Assembly: GCA_902767915.1 (NCBI GenBank)
Contig: CACXJE010000007.1
Location: 62,001 to 126,000, forward strand
Source: Oscillospiraceae bacterium
Lineage (GTDB): Bacteria; Bacillota; Clostridia; Oscillospirales; Oscillospiraceae
DNA length: 64,000 nucleotides
Direction: 5' to 3'
Part shown: piece by piece, positions 16,863-24,687 of the stretch
Numbering within the stretch: position 1 is the first letter of the stretch
Layout: the number at the start of each line of letters is the position of its first letter
Program-made: the position numbers and the translations under genes
The notes under the pieces: model-generated
Database searches by the model: none
What the model was told of the DNA's origin: nothing
Seen by the model: only the letters and a program-made list of their open reading frames with translations

Positions 16863-17086
16863 GGATTCTTTTTCGGGGCAGCCTACAATTTGATGGGGAT
16901 TTGCCAACAATCCGGATATCATGGTCTATCCCTCTATTCCACCTTTTTTTGCTTTTTGCATAGAGAATCAGGATTTCTCCTTCGCAAGCTCCCTCGAAAG
17001 GACGGGCCAATTCTTTTTGCGTCAGAATCTTCTCTTCCTTTTTGGGAATTGTCCCGCAAAAACGGAATATTTATCCAAATAAAGGA

Positions 17087-17115
17087 TTGATTGTTTATCA
17101 ATCCTGTGCTATGCT
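17087..17115 (+). promoter_or_regulatory. Promoter of the small lipoprotein gene
   Basis: TTGATT (17087-17092), 17 bases, TATGCT (17110-17115). The leader of about 100 bases holds an ACGGTGTTGTCCGT hairpin of unknown role. Confidence 0.5.
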
Positions 17116-17223
17116 TGACACAGACGGTGTTGTCCGTCGGTTTAATCGGAAAATCCGGCCACGGAGGAGGATTTGCTCGAAGAGCGGTCCTCCCTTCAGG
17201 GCAACCATGAAGGAGGTATATTT

Positions 17224-17919
17224 ATGAGCAGAAACCATCGCTTGATCAGTTTTCTGCTGGCGGCGCTGCTGGTGCTGGGCCTTGCCGCCTGCGGAAAGGG
17301 AACCGACACAGCCAAGCCCTCTGACGCCGGGCAGACAACAGCGCCTCCGGCCTCTGAGGCCCAGGGCGGCAGCAATTCCGGCAGCGAGCCCTCCGGCAGC
17401 CAGCCCGCGGAGGCTGCGAAGCTCACCGGCAAACTCAACCTCATCGATCTTGACGACAGAGACCCGTCCGTCCTGCGCGGCGTGGTCATCAAAGGTCTGA
17501 GCGTCGGCACCTCCGACGGCTTCAACGGCAGAGAGTCTTCTCTGACCGACGTGCGCTGCATTTTTGAACTGAACGAATGGATCGAATTTTACCCGGATAC
17601 CGATGCTACCTACGGTCTGCGCGTCTGGATCCTGAAGCACCGCGACGATCAGGAGTATTACAACACGGCCAAGTTCTCCGATCTCGATCCGAACTTTGTA
17701 AACTACTGCGATCTGCATTATCCCGAGGATGAACAAAATCCCGACGAGTGGTACTGGGGCAGCTTCTATCTGAATGCGGCGGAATGCGAGCCCGGCTATT
17801 ACGATTTCGTCTTTACCTACGAAGGAAATGCCATCGCTACTCTGCTGACCCGCTTCTACGCCGAAGCTGAACTCTCCGCCAAATCCGACGCCGAGCTGGA
17901 AGCGCTGATGCACGAATGA
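17224..17919 (+). CDS. Putative secreted lipoprotein of unknown function
   Basis: 231 residues. A lipoprotein signal peptide is clear: positively charged start, hydrophobic core LISFLLAALLVLGL and lipobox LAAC (Cys near residue 22). A low-complexity Ser/Gly/Pro/Ala linker follows, then an acidic C-terminal domain rich in Tyr, Trp and Asp. The start follows AAGGAGG. It is monocistronic with a terminator at 17954-18001. I do not recognise the mature domain; it is probably a small extracytoplasmic beta-rich domain. Confidence 0.8.
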   Translation: MSRNHRLISFLLAALLVLGLAACGKGTDTAKPSDAGQTTAPPASEAQGGSNSGSEPSGSQPAEAAKLTGKLNLIDLDDRDPSVLRGVVIKGLSVGTSDGFNGRESSLTDVRCIFELNEWIEFYPDTDATYGLRVWILKHRDDQEYYNTAKFSDLDPNFVNYCDLHYPEDEQNPDEWYWGSFYLNAAECEPGYYDFVFTYEGNAIATLLTRFYAEAELSAKSDAELEALMHE

Positions 17920-17953
17920 GCGTTTCGGCCCTCTTGCCGGCCGTATAAAACAA

Positions 17954-18001
17954 GGCCTGTTGCAAAATGAAGCCACACTTCATTTTGCAGCAGGCCCTTT
18001 T
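17954..18001 (+). terminator. Terminator after the lipoprotein gene
   Basis: A long stem GGCCTGTTGCAAAATGAAG / CTTCATTTTGCAGCAGGCC (one G-T wobble) with loop CCACA, followed by CTTTTC. Confidence 0.8.
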
Positions 18002-18087
18002 CTGGCTGCAGCGCGGGATCCGCAGAGGTTCGGCACCGGGCACCGGGGCTTCCGGGGACTCCTGCTCCGGGCGGTCGGAATTCTTTC

Positions 18088-18116
18088 TTGACTTTTTCCG
18101 AAAAATATGATATAAT
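18088..18116 (+). promoter_or_regulatory. Strong promoter with no gene behind it
   Basis: TTGACT (18088-18093), 17 bases, TATAAT (18111-18116). No forward reading frame of note follows for several kilobases, since tatD and its neighbours run on the other strand. It may drive a small RNA across about 18120-18300. Confidence 0.6.
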
Positions 18117-18201
18117 TAGGGTGAAAATAATCTTATTAAGATACAAACAAGCGGTACCCTCGGGAGGGAGGCGGCAGAGCCCCGAAAGAAGGAGGCGGTA
18201 A

Positions 18202-18388
18202 CAAGCGGCAACCAGAATCCGGCTTTGTTACCCGGCTTGTTACCCTGAAAAACCCTTGTACAGCCCCAAATTTCGTGATTCGGTAACAAGGTAACAGAAA
18301 AAACCCAAAACTTTTGATTTTGTCTGAAATAAAGTTTCAGAACGCTTGTTACCTTGTTACCTTGTTACCTTGTTACCTTGTTGCCCTT
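18202..18388. repeat. GTAACAAG / CTTGTTAC repeat patch
   Basis: Scattered GTAACAAG units in both orientations lead into five head-to-tail copies of the 8-mer CTTGTTAC (18345-18385). This is a minisatellite with inverted partners upstream that could fold back on it. Confidence 0.75.
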
Positions 18389-18395
18389 GACAATT

Positions 18396-18503
18396 GTTTT
18401 GCAGATTGCAATCTGCAAAGCACCACAAATTTTCAATTTTCAATTTTCAATTGTCAATTCGTGGCCGCGCAGGCGCGGCCACTACGGGCGGCCCCTACGG
18501 GAT
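18396..18503. repeat. AT-rich element plus GTAG palindrome touching the tatD stop codon
   Basis: TTGCAGATTGCAATCTGCAA and TTTTCAATTTTCAATTTTCA-type repeats are followed by GTGGCCGCGC..GCGCGGCCACTAC and a GGGCGGCCCCTAC piece whose CTA is the tatD stop codon. Confidence 0.75.
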
Positions 18504-19256
18504 GCGGAACAGGCGCCTGGCGTTCTCGGTGGTGGCGGCGGCCACCTCCTCCGGGGTGAGGCCCCGCAGCTCGGCGATTTTTGCGGCCACAAGGGGGACC
18601 CAGCGGCTGTCGTTGCGGCGGCCCCGGTGGGGCTCCGGCGCCATATAGGGGCAGTCGGTCTCGATCAGGATCCGGTCCAGGGGCAGATCCCGCACCACCT
18701 CCACCGCCTTGCGGGCGTTCTTGAAGGTGACGACCCCGGTAAAGCCGATGTACCAGCCCCGCTTCACCAGCTCCCGGGCCTGCTCCACAGCCCCGGAATA
18801 GCAATGGAAGACCCCGGTCACCCCGGGAAACTGCCGGATCAGCTCCATGCCGTCGGCATGGGCCTCCCGCTCGTGAACGATCACCGGCAGATCCAGCTCC
18901 GCAGCCAGCTCCAGCTGGGCCCGGAAGGCGGGCAGCTGGACCTCCCGGGGCGGGTCCTCATAGTGATAGTCCAGGCCGATCTCGCCGATGGCCTTCACCT
19001 TCTCGTCGGCGCAGAGTTGGCGATACAGGGCCAGCAGCTCGTCATTCACGGAGGCCGCGTCGTCCGGGTGGGAGCCCACAGCGGCGTAGACGAAGGGATA
19101 TTTGTGGGCCAGGGCGATGCTCCGCAGACTGCTGGACAGGTCGCAGCCGACGTTCATGATCAGGCCCACGCCGTGGTTGGGCAGGTCGGCAAAGATTTCC
19201 TCCCGGTCCGTTTCAAAGGCCCGGTCGTCCAGATGGGCGTGAGAGTCAAAGTACAT
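18495..19256 (-). CDS. tatD: TatD family metal-dependent hydrolase (DNase)
   Basis: 253 residues, the usual TatD length. Metal-binding residues of the TIM-barrel are visible: DSHAHLDD (5-12), GEIGLDYH, VIVHEREA, FHCYSG and ETDCPY. TatD enzymes have 3'-5' DNase activity linked to DNA repair. The start follows GAGGAATCTGAT one base after the upstream radical-SAM gene, so the two are probably co-transcribed. The TAG stop is supplied by the GTAG foot of a repeat palindrome. Confidence 0.93.
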   Translation of the reverse strand: MYFDSHAHLDDRAFETDREEIFADLPNHGVGLIMNVGCDLSSSLRSIALAHKYPFVYAAVGSHPDDAASVNDELLALYRQLCADEKVKAIGEIGLDYHYEDPPREVQLPAFRAQLELAAELDLPVIVHEREAHADGMELIRQFPGVTGVFHCYSGAVEQARELVKRGWYIGFTGVVTFKNARKAVEVVRDLPLDRILIETDCPYMAPEPHRGRRNDSRWVPLVAAKIAELRGLTPEEVAAATTENARRLFRIP

Positions 19257-19257
19257 A

Positions 19258-20145
19258 TCAGATTCCTCGCAGATACCGGTTGATATAATTGATTACACGT
19301 TTCTTATCCGCCGACCACAGGGGGGCCAGCAGGTCTTTTTTTGCCCCGTCGCCGGTGAGCCGGTGAATCACCATGCCCTCCGGCAGCACCGCCAGACAGG
19401 CAGCCAGGGTGTGGGCATACTGCTCCGGGGTCAGAATCGGAACCTCTCCCCTGCGCCAGAGCGCGGCCAGATCCGTGCCCTCCAGCACGTGCAAAAGCTG
19501 GAGTTTCATGCCGTCGGCCCCGCTTTGGCCGATATAGCGGGCGGTGGCCACGGTCATTTCTTCGGTCTCGCCTGGCAGGCCCAGAATCATGTGGACCACG
19601 GTGTGGATCCCCAGGGCCTTCAGGGCCGCCACGGCCCGGTCATAGTCCTCCAGGGGGTAGCCCCGGCGGATGAAGGCGGCGGTCTCCGGATGGATGGTCT
19701 GCAGACCCAGCTCCACAATCACCGGCTTGATCCGGTTGAGCCGGTCCAGCAGGTCCAGCACCGGTCCGGGCAGGCAGTCAGGCCGGGTGGCGATCCCCAG
19801 GGCCACCACGTCCGGATGGGAAATTGCGGGAAGGAACAGGGCTTCCAGGTATTCCACCGGGGCGTAGGTATTGGTGAAGCTCTGGAAATAGGCGATATAG
19901 GCGGGCGCCTCCGCGCTCTTGAGCTTGGGGGCCACCCGGGCCTTGGCCCGCTCGATCTGGGTGAACACGTCCCCGCAGAGGGGCTCGGCAAAGTCGCCGC
20001 TGCCGGAGGCGGAGCAGAAGATGCAGCCCCGGTCCCCCTTGGCGCCGTCCCGGTTGGGGCAGGTCATACCGCCGCTGAGGGCCAGCTTATAGACCTTGCG
20101 GCCGAAGCGACGGCGGAAATATTCGTTGGCGGTGAGATACTGCAT
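19258..20145 (-). CDS. Radical SAM protein, TIGR01212/YhcC family
   Basis: 295 residues. The cysteine cluster CPNRDGAKGDRGCIFC differs from the plain CxxxCxxC of most radical-SAM enzymes and is diagnostic of the TIGR01212 group, whose substrate is not known to me. Downstream landmarks are ATRPDC, ELGLQT and HMILGLPGE. The start follows AAAGGACGAG. It is directly coupled to tatD. Confidence 0.88.
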   Translation of the reverse strand: MQYLTANEYFRRRFGRKVYKLALSGGMTCPNRDGAKGDRGCIFCSASGSGDFAEPLCGDVFTQIERAKARVAPKLKSAEAPAYIAYFQSFTNTYAPVEYLEALFLPAISHPDVVALGIATRPDCLPGPVLDLLDRLNRIKPVIVELGLQTIHPETAAFIRRGYPLEDYDRAVAALKALGIHTVVHMILGLPGETEEMTVATARYIGQSGADGMKLQLLHVLEGTDLAALWRRGEVPILTPEQYAHTLAACLAVLPEGMVIHRLTGDGAKKDLLAPLWSADKKRVINYINRYLRGI

Positions 20146-20164
20146 GGTCTCGTCCTTTGTTATA

Positions 20165-20518
20165 GCCTTCTATTGGTATCGGGGCCGATGTGGGCATACG
20201 TCCGTGACGCTTCGAGTTCGGCCCCTACGGCCTGCCGGGGCGGTATGCGTTGTTGTAGCGGCGCACATTGTGCGCCACGGAAAAACGTATGGGATGCGGC
20301 GTGGCGATCGATGATCGCCGCTACGGAGCGTCCGCTTTTTGGCGGCGCACGGCGTGCGCCACGGGAAAACGTATGGGATGCGGCGTGGTGATCGATGATC
20401 GCCGCTACGGAGCGTCTGCTTTTTGACGGCGCACGGCGTGCGCCACGGAAAAACGTATGGGATGCGGCGTGGCGATCGATGATCGCCGCTACGGAGCGTC
20501 CGCACTGTGCGCCGCTAC
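20165..20518. repeat. Repeat block with three 84-base tandem units
   Basis: Starts with a GGGGCCGATGTGGGCAT..CGGCCCCTAC element. Then come three copies, 84 bases apart (TGCGCCACGG at 20271, 20355 and 20439), each holding GGCGATCGATGATCGCCGCTAC and GCGCAC..GTGCGC palindromes joined by GAAAAACGTATGGGATGCGG. The last palindrome's CTAC overlaps the rsmA stop codon. There is no gene here. Confidence 0.88.
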
Positions 20519-21363
20519 AGCTTGTTGGCAATCTCCGCAAACTGCGCAATGGACAGGGTCTCGCCCCGGACGTCTGGGCGATGGCCCAGGGACACCAGCA
20601 GCTCCGTCAGCTCCGGCTTGGTTTTGTTGGGGAAGCCGGCGGCCAGGCCGTTGACCAGGGTCTTGCGGCGCATGGCAAAGCTGGATCGGACCACCTTGAA
20701 GAACAGCGCCTCATCCCGGATGTCCCAGGGCAGGGTCCGGCGGGTTTTCAGGGTGATTACCGAAGACGTCACCTTGGGCTGGGGCAGGAAGCAGGACGGC
20801 GGCACGTCGAACAGAATCTCCGGCTCGGCATAGTAATTGCAGAACACCGTGAAGGCGCTGTAATCCGGGCTGCCCGGTTTGGCACAAATCCGCTGCGCTA
20901 CCTCCTTCTGAATCATGACCGTTACAGATTCGAAGCAGTTTGCCTCCAGCAGGGCGGTCAGCACCGGGGAGGTGATATAGTAGGGCAGATTTGCGCAGGC
21001 CATTGGCCGCAGGCCTGCAAAGCGATCCTGCACCAGGGCGGCCAGGTCCAGCTTCATGGCGTCGGCAAACAGAAGCTCCAGGTTGTCAAATTCCCCCAGG
21101 GTCCTTTTGAGGATGGGCTTCAGGGTGGTATCCACCTCCACCGCCACCACCTTCTTTGCCCGCAGGCAAAGCTGCTGGGTCAGAGGGCCGATGCCGGGGC
21201 CGATCTCCAGCACGCCGGCAGTCTCGTCCACTCCCGCCTCCTCGGCGATCCGCTGGGGCACCCAGGCGGCGGTGAGAAAATTCTGGCCCTTGGCCTTGGA
21301 AAAGTGAAAGTCGTATTCCCCCAGCAGGGATTTCATCTCTTGTATGTTGCAAAGCTCCAGCAT
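20515..21363 (-). CDS. rsmA: 16S rRNA dimethyladenosine transferase
   Basis: 282 residues. RsmA (KsgA) dimethylates A1518/A1519 of 16S rRNA during small-subunit maturation. It shows the entry motif KAKGQNFL, SAM loop LEIGPGIGPLT, and the catalytic NLPYYITSP. The start is the ATG five bases after GGAGG; a longer start upstream would run through the promoter. The TAG stop is formed by a GTAG palindrome foot. Confidence 0.95.
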   Translation of the reverse strand: MLELCNIQEMKSLLGEYDFHFSKAKGQNFLTAAWVPQRIAEEAGVDETAGVLEIGPGIGPLTQQLCLRAKKVVAVEVDTTLKPILKRTLGEFDNLELLFADAMKLDLAALVQDRFAGLRPMACANLPYYITSPVLTALLEANCFESVTVMIQKEVAQRICAKPGSPDYSAFTVFCNYYAEPEILFDVPPSCFLPQPKVTSSVITLKTRRTLPWDIRDEALFFKVVRSSFAMRRKTLVNGLAAGFPNKTKPELTELLVSLGHRPDVRGETLSIAQFAEIANKL

Positions 21364-21388
21364 AGGCGCCTCCGAGGTATTTTTCCCT

Positions 21389-21417
21389 ATTGTACACCAT
21401 TCCGGCCGGAATGAAAA
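21389..21417 (-). promoter_or_regulatory. Promoter of rsmA with palindromic spacer
   Basis: TTTTCA (21412-21417), 17 bases, TACAAT (21389-21394). The spacer contains a 16-base perfect palindrome, CATTCCGGCCGGAATG (21398-21413), which could be an operator. Confidence 0.5.
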
Positions 21418-21455
21418 CAGTTTTTTTGCTTTTTCCGCCCGGTTTGGATTACATC

Positions 21456-21484
21456 TTGCATTCAGCGGGGGAATTTGATATATT
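21456..21484 (+). promoter_or_regulatory. Promoter of the DUF2079 gene
   Basis: TTGCAT (21456-21461), 17 bases, TATATT (21479-21484), divergent from the rsmA promoter. Confidence 0.55.
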
Positions 21485-21602
21485 GATGGCGTACAAATTC
21501 TGCACGACACACCGCATGCGGCATCGGGCTTCCCGCCTCCCGTCGGCTTCCCCCGGGGAAGGCCTGCCCGGTTCCGAGCCTAAACTCCGGAGATGAATCC
21601 CT

Positions 21603-23483
21603 ATGAATCCTGCCTCTGCCGACCGCGGTCTATCCGTTGGTGATCTGATCCGCAAGCTGTTGATTGCCTGGCTGACTGCGGTCTGCTTTTCTTATCTGCT
21701 TCTCCCCTCCCGGCTGAAGTCCCTGGCCGGCGTGGAGGGGGTATCCGCCGTTTCCCTGCCCCTGCTGGCCGGCGTTTTTGTGCTGGTTTTCGGGGCCCTG
21801 CTGGCGCTGGGTCTCCGTCGGGACACCCGCCGGGCGGAACGCTGGGTCCTGTTCGGTGCGGCTGCCCTCTGCGGCCTGCTCTCCGCAATCTGGAATCCCC
21901 GCCCCGCCTATCTGGTGCTTTGGGCGGTGCTGCTGGCCATTTTGCTGGTCTATGCCCGAAAGGGTTGGAGCCGGGAGGGCCCCGCGCCCCTGCCCGCCGC
22001 CGCTGCCGGCAAACGGTTCGGTCTGCTGACCGCCGGGGCCGCGCTGCTGATGTTCCTGGTTCTGGCGGGCTGGGGCGTGGCCCGGGTCCGGGGACTTGCC
22101 ACCCCCACCTTTGACTTCGGCCTCTTTGCCCAGATGTTTGAGCGGATGCGGGTCACCGGGGCTCCGGTCACCACCCTGGAGCGGGATGGACTGCTGTCCC
22201 ATTTCGCGGTGCACATGTCCCCGGTCTACTATCTGCTGCTGCCCTTTTATCTGATCTGGCCCCACCCCGAAGCCCTTCCGGTGCTCCAGGCTCTGGTGAT
22301 GGTGCTGGCCGTGATCCCCCTGTGGCTGCTGGCCAAGGAGCTGGGCTACAGCCCCGCCTGGCGGTTCGGGTTCTGCCTGCTGCTGTTGGTGTTTCCGGCC
22401 TTCGGCGGCGGCGCCAACTTCGACATCCACGAAAACTGCTTTCTGACCCTGTTCCTGCTGTGGCTGTTCTACGGGGTGCAGCGGAAAAAGCCGGTCCTGA
22501 CCGCCGTTTTCGCCCTGCTGGTGCTGACGGTGAAGGAGGACGCGGCGGTTTACGTGGCGGTGTATGGGCTGTATCTGCTGGTCTGCGGTCTGCTGGACCC
22601 CAAAAAAGCACGCTGGCAGCTCTTTGCCGGTCTGGCGCTGCTGGCCGTGTCGGTGGGCTGGTTCCTGGGGGCCACCGCCTATCTGCGCAACCGGGGCGAC
22701 GGGGTCATGAACAACCGCTTCGAGAATCTGATGTGGAACGGCAGCGACTCCCTGTTTTCGGTGGTGCTCTGCGTGCTGATCTCCCCCATGAAGGGCCTGT
22801 ATGAGTGTGTAGACCCGGACAAGCTCCGCTACATTTTCCACACCATGCTGCCCCTGCTGGGCCTCCCGCTGCTGACCCGGAAATACGAGCGCTTCCTGCT
22901 GCTGATCCCCTTCTTCCTGATCAACCTGCTGGCGGATTACACCTTCCAGCACAGCATCTACTTCCAGTACAGCTTCGGCACTGTGGCCTTTTTGCTGCTG
23001 CTGGTGCTGCTGAATCTGCGGGATCTGCTGCCGAAGCTGCCCGGGAAGCCTGTGCTGCGGGCTTCCACGCTGGGCCTGCCCATCCTGATCTCCGCGGTCT
23101 GCTTCGGGATCTTCCTGGGGCCGAGGATCCTCCGCTACACCACCCGAAGCCTCCGTTACCGGGCCGAATGCGCGGTGATCCGGGAAAAGCTGGGGCAGAT
23201 CCCCAAGGACGCCACGGTCACCTCCAGCAAGTATCTGACCACCCCCATGTACGACTACCTGGTCCTCTACGACTGGCAGTTCTGCTCGGAGGCCCATGTG
23301 CTGGATTCGGAATACGTGGCGGTGGGAATGACCGCCTTCTGCGACTGGGGCACGGTTCCTGAGGACGAAACGGACAAGGCGGGCCGGGAGGCTCTGCTTG
23401 TCTTGCTGGAGGACCATGGCTACGTCTGCGTGGATGAATACGGAGACTGGCTGCGGATCTATCGCAAAGCATCCCAAGAATGA
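21603..23483 (+). CDS. DUF2079 family integral membrane protein
   Basis: 626 residues with roughly 12 hydrophobic segments. The block FDFGLFAQMFERM...TTLERDGLLSHFAVHMSPVYYLLLPFY (about residues 178-220) is the family's conserved region. The motif resembles GT-C glycosyltransferase-like membrane proteins, with Asp residues early in the protein facing the outside. Function in the family is not established; a role in cell-surface glycan transfer is an inference. The start follows GGAG. It is monocistronic, ending at a hairpin (23482-23521). Confidence 0.85.
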   Translation: MNPASADRGLSVGDLIRKLLIAWLTAVCFSYLLLPSRLKSLAGVEGVSAVSLPLLAGVFVLVFGALLALGLRRDTRRAERWVLFGAAALCGLLSAIWNPRPAYLVLWAVLLAILLVYARKGWSREGPAPLPAAAAGKRFGLLTAGAALLMFLVLAGWGVARVRGLATPTFDFGLFAQMFERMRVTGAPVTTLERDGLLSHFAVHMSPVYYLLLPFYLIWPHPEALPVLQALVMVLAVIPLWLLAKELGYSPAWRFGFCLLLLVFPAFGGGANFDIHENCFLTLFLLWLFYGVQRKKPVLTAVFALLVLTVKEDAAVYVAVYGLYLLVCGLLDPKKARWQLFAGLALLAVSVGWFLGATAYLRNRGDGVMNNRFENLMWNGSDSLFSVVLCVLISPMKGLYECVDPDKLRYIFHTMLPLLGLPLLTRKYERFLLLIPFFLINLLADYTFQHSIYFQYSFGTVAFLLLLVLLNLRDLLPKLPGKPVLRASTLGLPILISAVCFGIFLGPRILRYTTRSLRYRAECAVIREKLGQIPKDATVTSSKYLTTPMYDYLVLYDWQFCSEAHVLDSEYVAVGMTAFCDWGTVPEDETDKAGREALLVLLEDHGYVCVDEYGDWLRIYRKASQE

Positions 23484-23521
23484 GCAAGCAGCGCCCGGCG
23501 AATGCCGGGCGCTGCTTGCTC
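23482..23521 (+). terminator. Strong hairpin after the DUF2079 gene
   Basis: An 18-bp perfect stem GAGCAAGCAGCGCCCGGC with loop GAAT. There is no T-tract, so it is a stable transcript end or a factor-dependent terminator. Confidence 0.6.
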
Positions 23522-23559
23522 AGACTGTCATTGTACCTTTTTATACAACGAAATGAAAC

Positions 23560-23880
23560 CGCATGTCGAATTGAAAATTGAAAGATACGCCGTAGGGGAC
23601 GATGATGCGGCTTTGCCGCCATCGTCCCGCATGATTCAGCCACGGCTGCGAGGCTGCGGGCCGATGGCCCTTTGGGCATCATCGGCCCCTACGGGCGCAG
23701 CCCGACAAATCGGGTTTGCGGGGGTGCTGCGTAGGGCGGCCAGACCTCTGGCCGCCGCGATGACCGCCAGCGTTTCGACGGCGGCCTGGGGTCAGGCCGC
23801 CCTACGCAGGAATACTACAAATCCGAATTTGAACGATACCGCCATTTTCAATTTTCCATTTTCAATTTTCCATTTTTTGA
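23560..23880. repeat. Mixed repeat block between the DUF2079 and TIGR04255 genes
   Basis: An AATTGAAAATTGAAAG fragment; GTAGGGGACGATG..CATCGTCCC; GGGCCGATGgCC..CATCGGCCCCTAC; GTAGGGCGGCCAGA..TCTGGCCGCC; a GGCGGCC..GGCCGCCCTAC palindrome; ACAAATCCGAATTT; and TTTTCAATTTTCCATTTTCA. There is no gene in this 360-base gap. Confidence 0.8.
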
Positions 23881-24669
23881 TCAATCCAGGGGAAGCGGCT
23901 CCATGGCCTCGTGGAGGCGGTCGGTCATGGCGCCGGCAAAGATCCGGTCGGCCTGGATGTGGATGGTCTGCAGGGCAGGGGCACATTGGGCCATGGGGAG
24001 CTTGCCGTTCATAAAGATGTCGTTATCCAGGATGAACTTCACCTCGTTGTCCTTCACCTTGCCCCGCTGGAGCATACCGGGTCCCGCGTGCATCTTCACC
24101 CGGCAGCCGCCGGAGATCTGCATCTCGATGTCCTGGCCGGACCGGGCGAAGCTCTCCTCCCGGACGTCGTCCTCCCCCAGCAGGCCCAGATAGCCCGGCT
24201 GGATCAGCTCCTTGAAGGGGATCCCCTCCAGATCCAGGGCTTTGCGGGAGATCACATTGATATACCGCAGGCCCACCCGCTCAAAATAGGCGGGCTCGTA
24301 GACAGGGATGAACTTGGAAAGCACCAGGTCCAGCTTGGCCGCGAAATCCTCCCACTTGGTATAGGCAGGGGTGGCCAGGGCGATGAAGCTGTTGGTCAGG
24401 TTCACCTTCCAGCGGCCGTCCGTCGACAGGAACTGGTAGTTGGTCACCTTCTCGCCCTCCTCTACCCGCATATTGCCGGGGCCGCCGGAGACCTTCGGGG
24501 CGGGCTGCTCCTGGAACCGCTTATACTGGGGGAACTCCTTGCGGATGGCCTCCTGGAAGTCTGCGGGCTCCCGGGCGGAGATGGACAGAATGGTGGGGAA
24601 CCGAAGCTGACAGATCACCTCCACCAGCTGGTTTTTTTGATAAAGATAACGGTCTCGATCCAAAAACAT
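23881..24669 (-). CDS. TIGR04255 family protein
   Basis: 262 residues, the usual length. The order of features matches this sporadically distributed family of unknown function: an early LVEVICQLRFPTI, then YQFLSTDGRW, LTNSFIALATPAYTKWEDF and YFERVGLRYIN. It starts after GGAGGCGATACC. It lies just downstream of the YfhO-like gene (18 bases) and may be co-transcribed with it. Confidence 0.8.
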   Translation of the reverse strand: MFLDRDRYLYQKNQLVEVICQLRFPTILSISAREPADFQEAIRKEFPQYKRFQEQPAPKVSGGPGNMRVEEGEKVTNYQFLSTDGRWKVNLTNSFIALATPAYTKWEDFAAKLDLVLSKFIPVYEPAYFERVGLRYINVISRKALDLEGIPFKELIQPGYLGLLGEDDVREESFARSGQDIEMQISGGCRVKMHAGPGMLQRGKVKDNEVKFILDNDIFMNGKLPMAQCAPALQTIHIQADRIFAGAMTDRLHEAMEPLPLD

Positions 24670-24687
24670 GGTATCGCCTCCAAAAAT

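Noticed and set aside
17100..17223. Possible riboswitch in the lipoprotein leader
   Set aside because: One short hairpin but no match to any aptamer consensus I know.
17098..17976. 292-codon frame antisense to the small lipoprotein
   Set aside because: The forward strand has a promoter, ribosome-binding site, signal peptide and terminator.
20250..20515. Possible CRISPR array
   Set aside because: Same reasoning: 84-base units with conserved linkers and no unique spacers.
21630..23477. 615-codon frame antisense to the DUF2079 gene
   Set aside because: Gln/Gly/His-rich shadow of a Leu/Ala-rich membrane protein.
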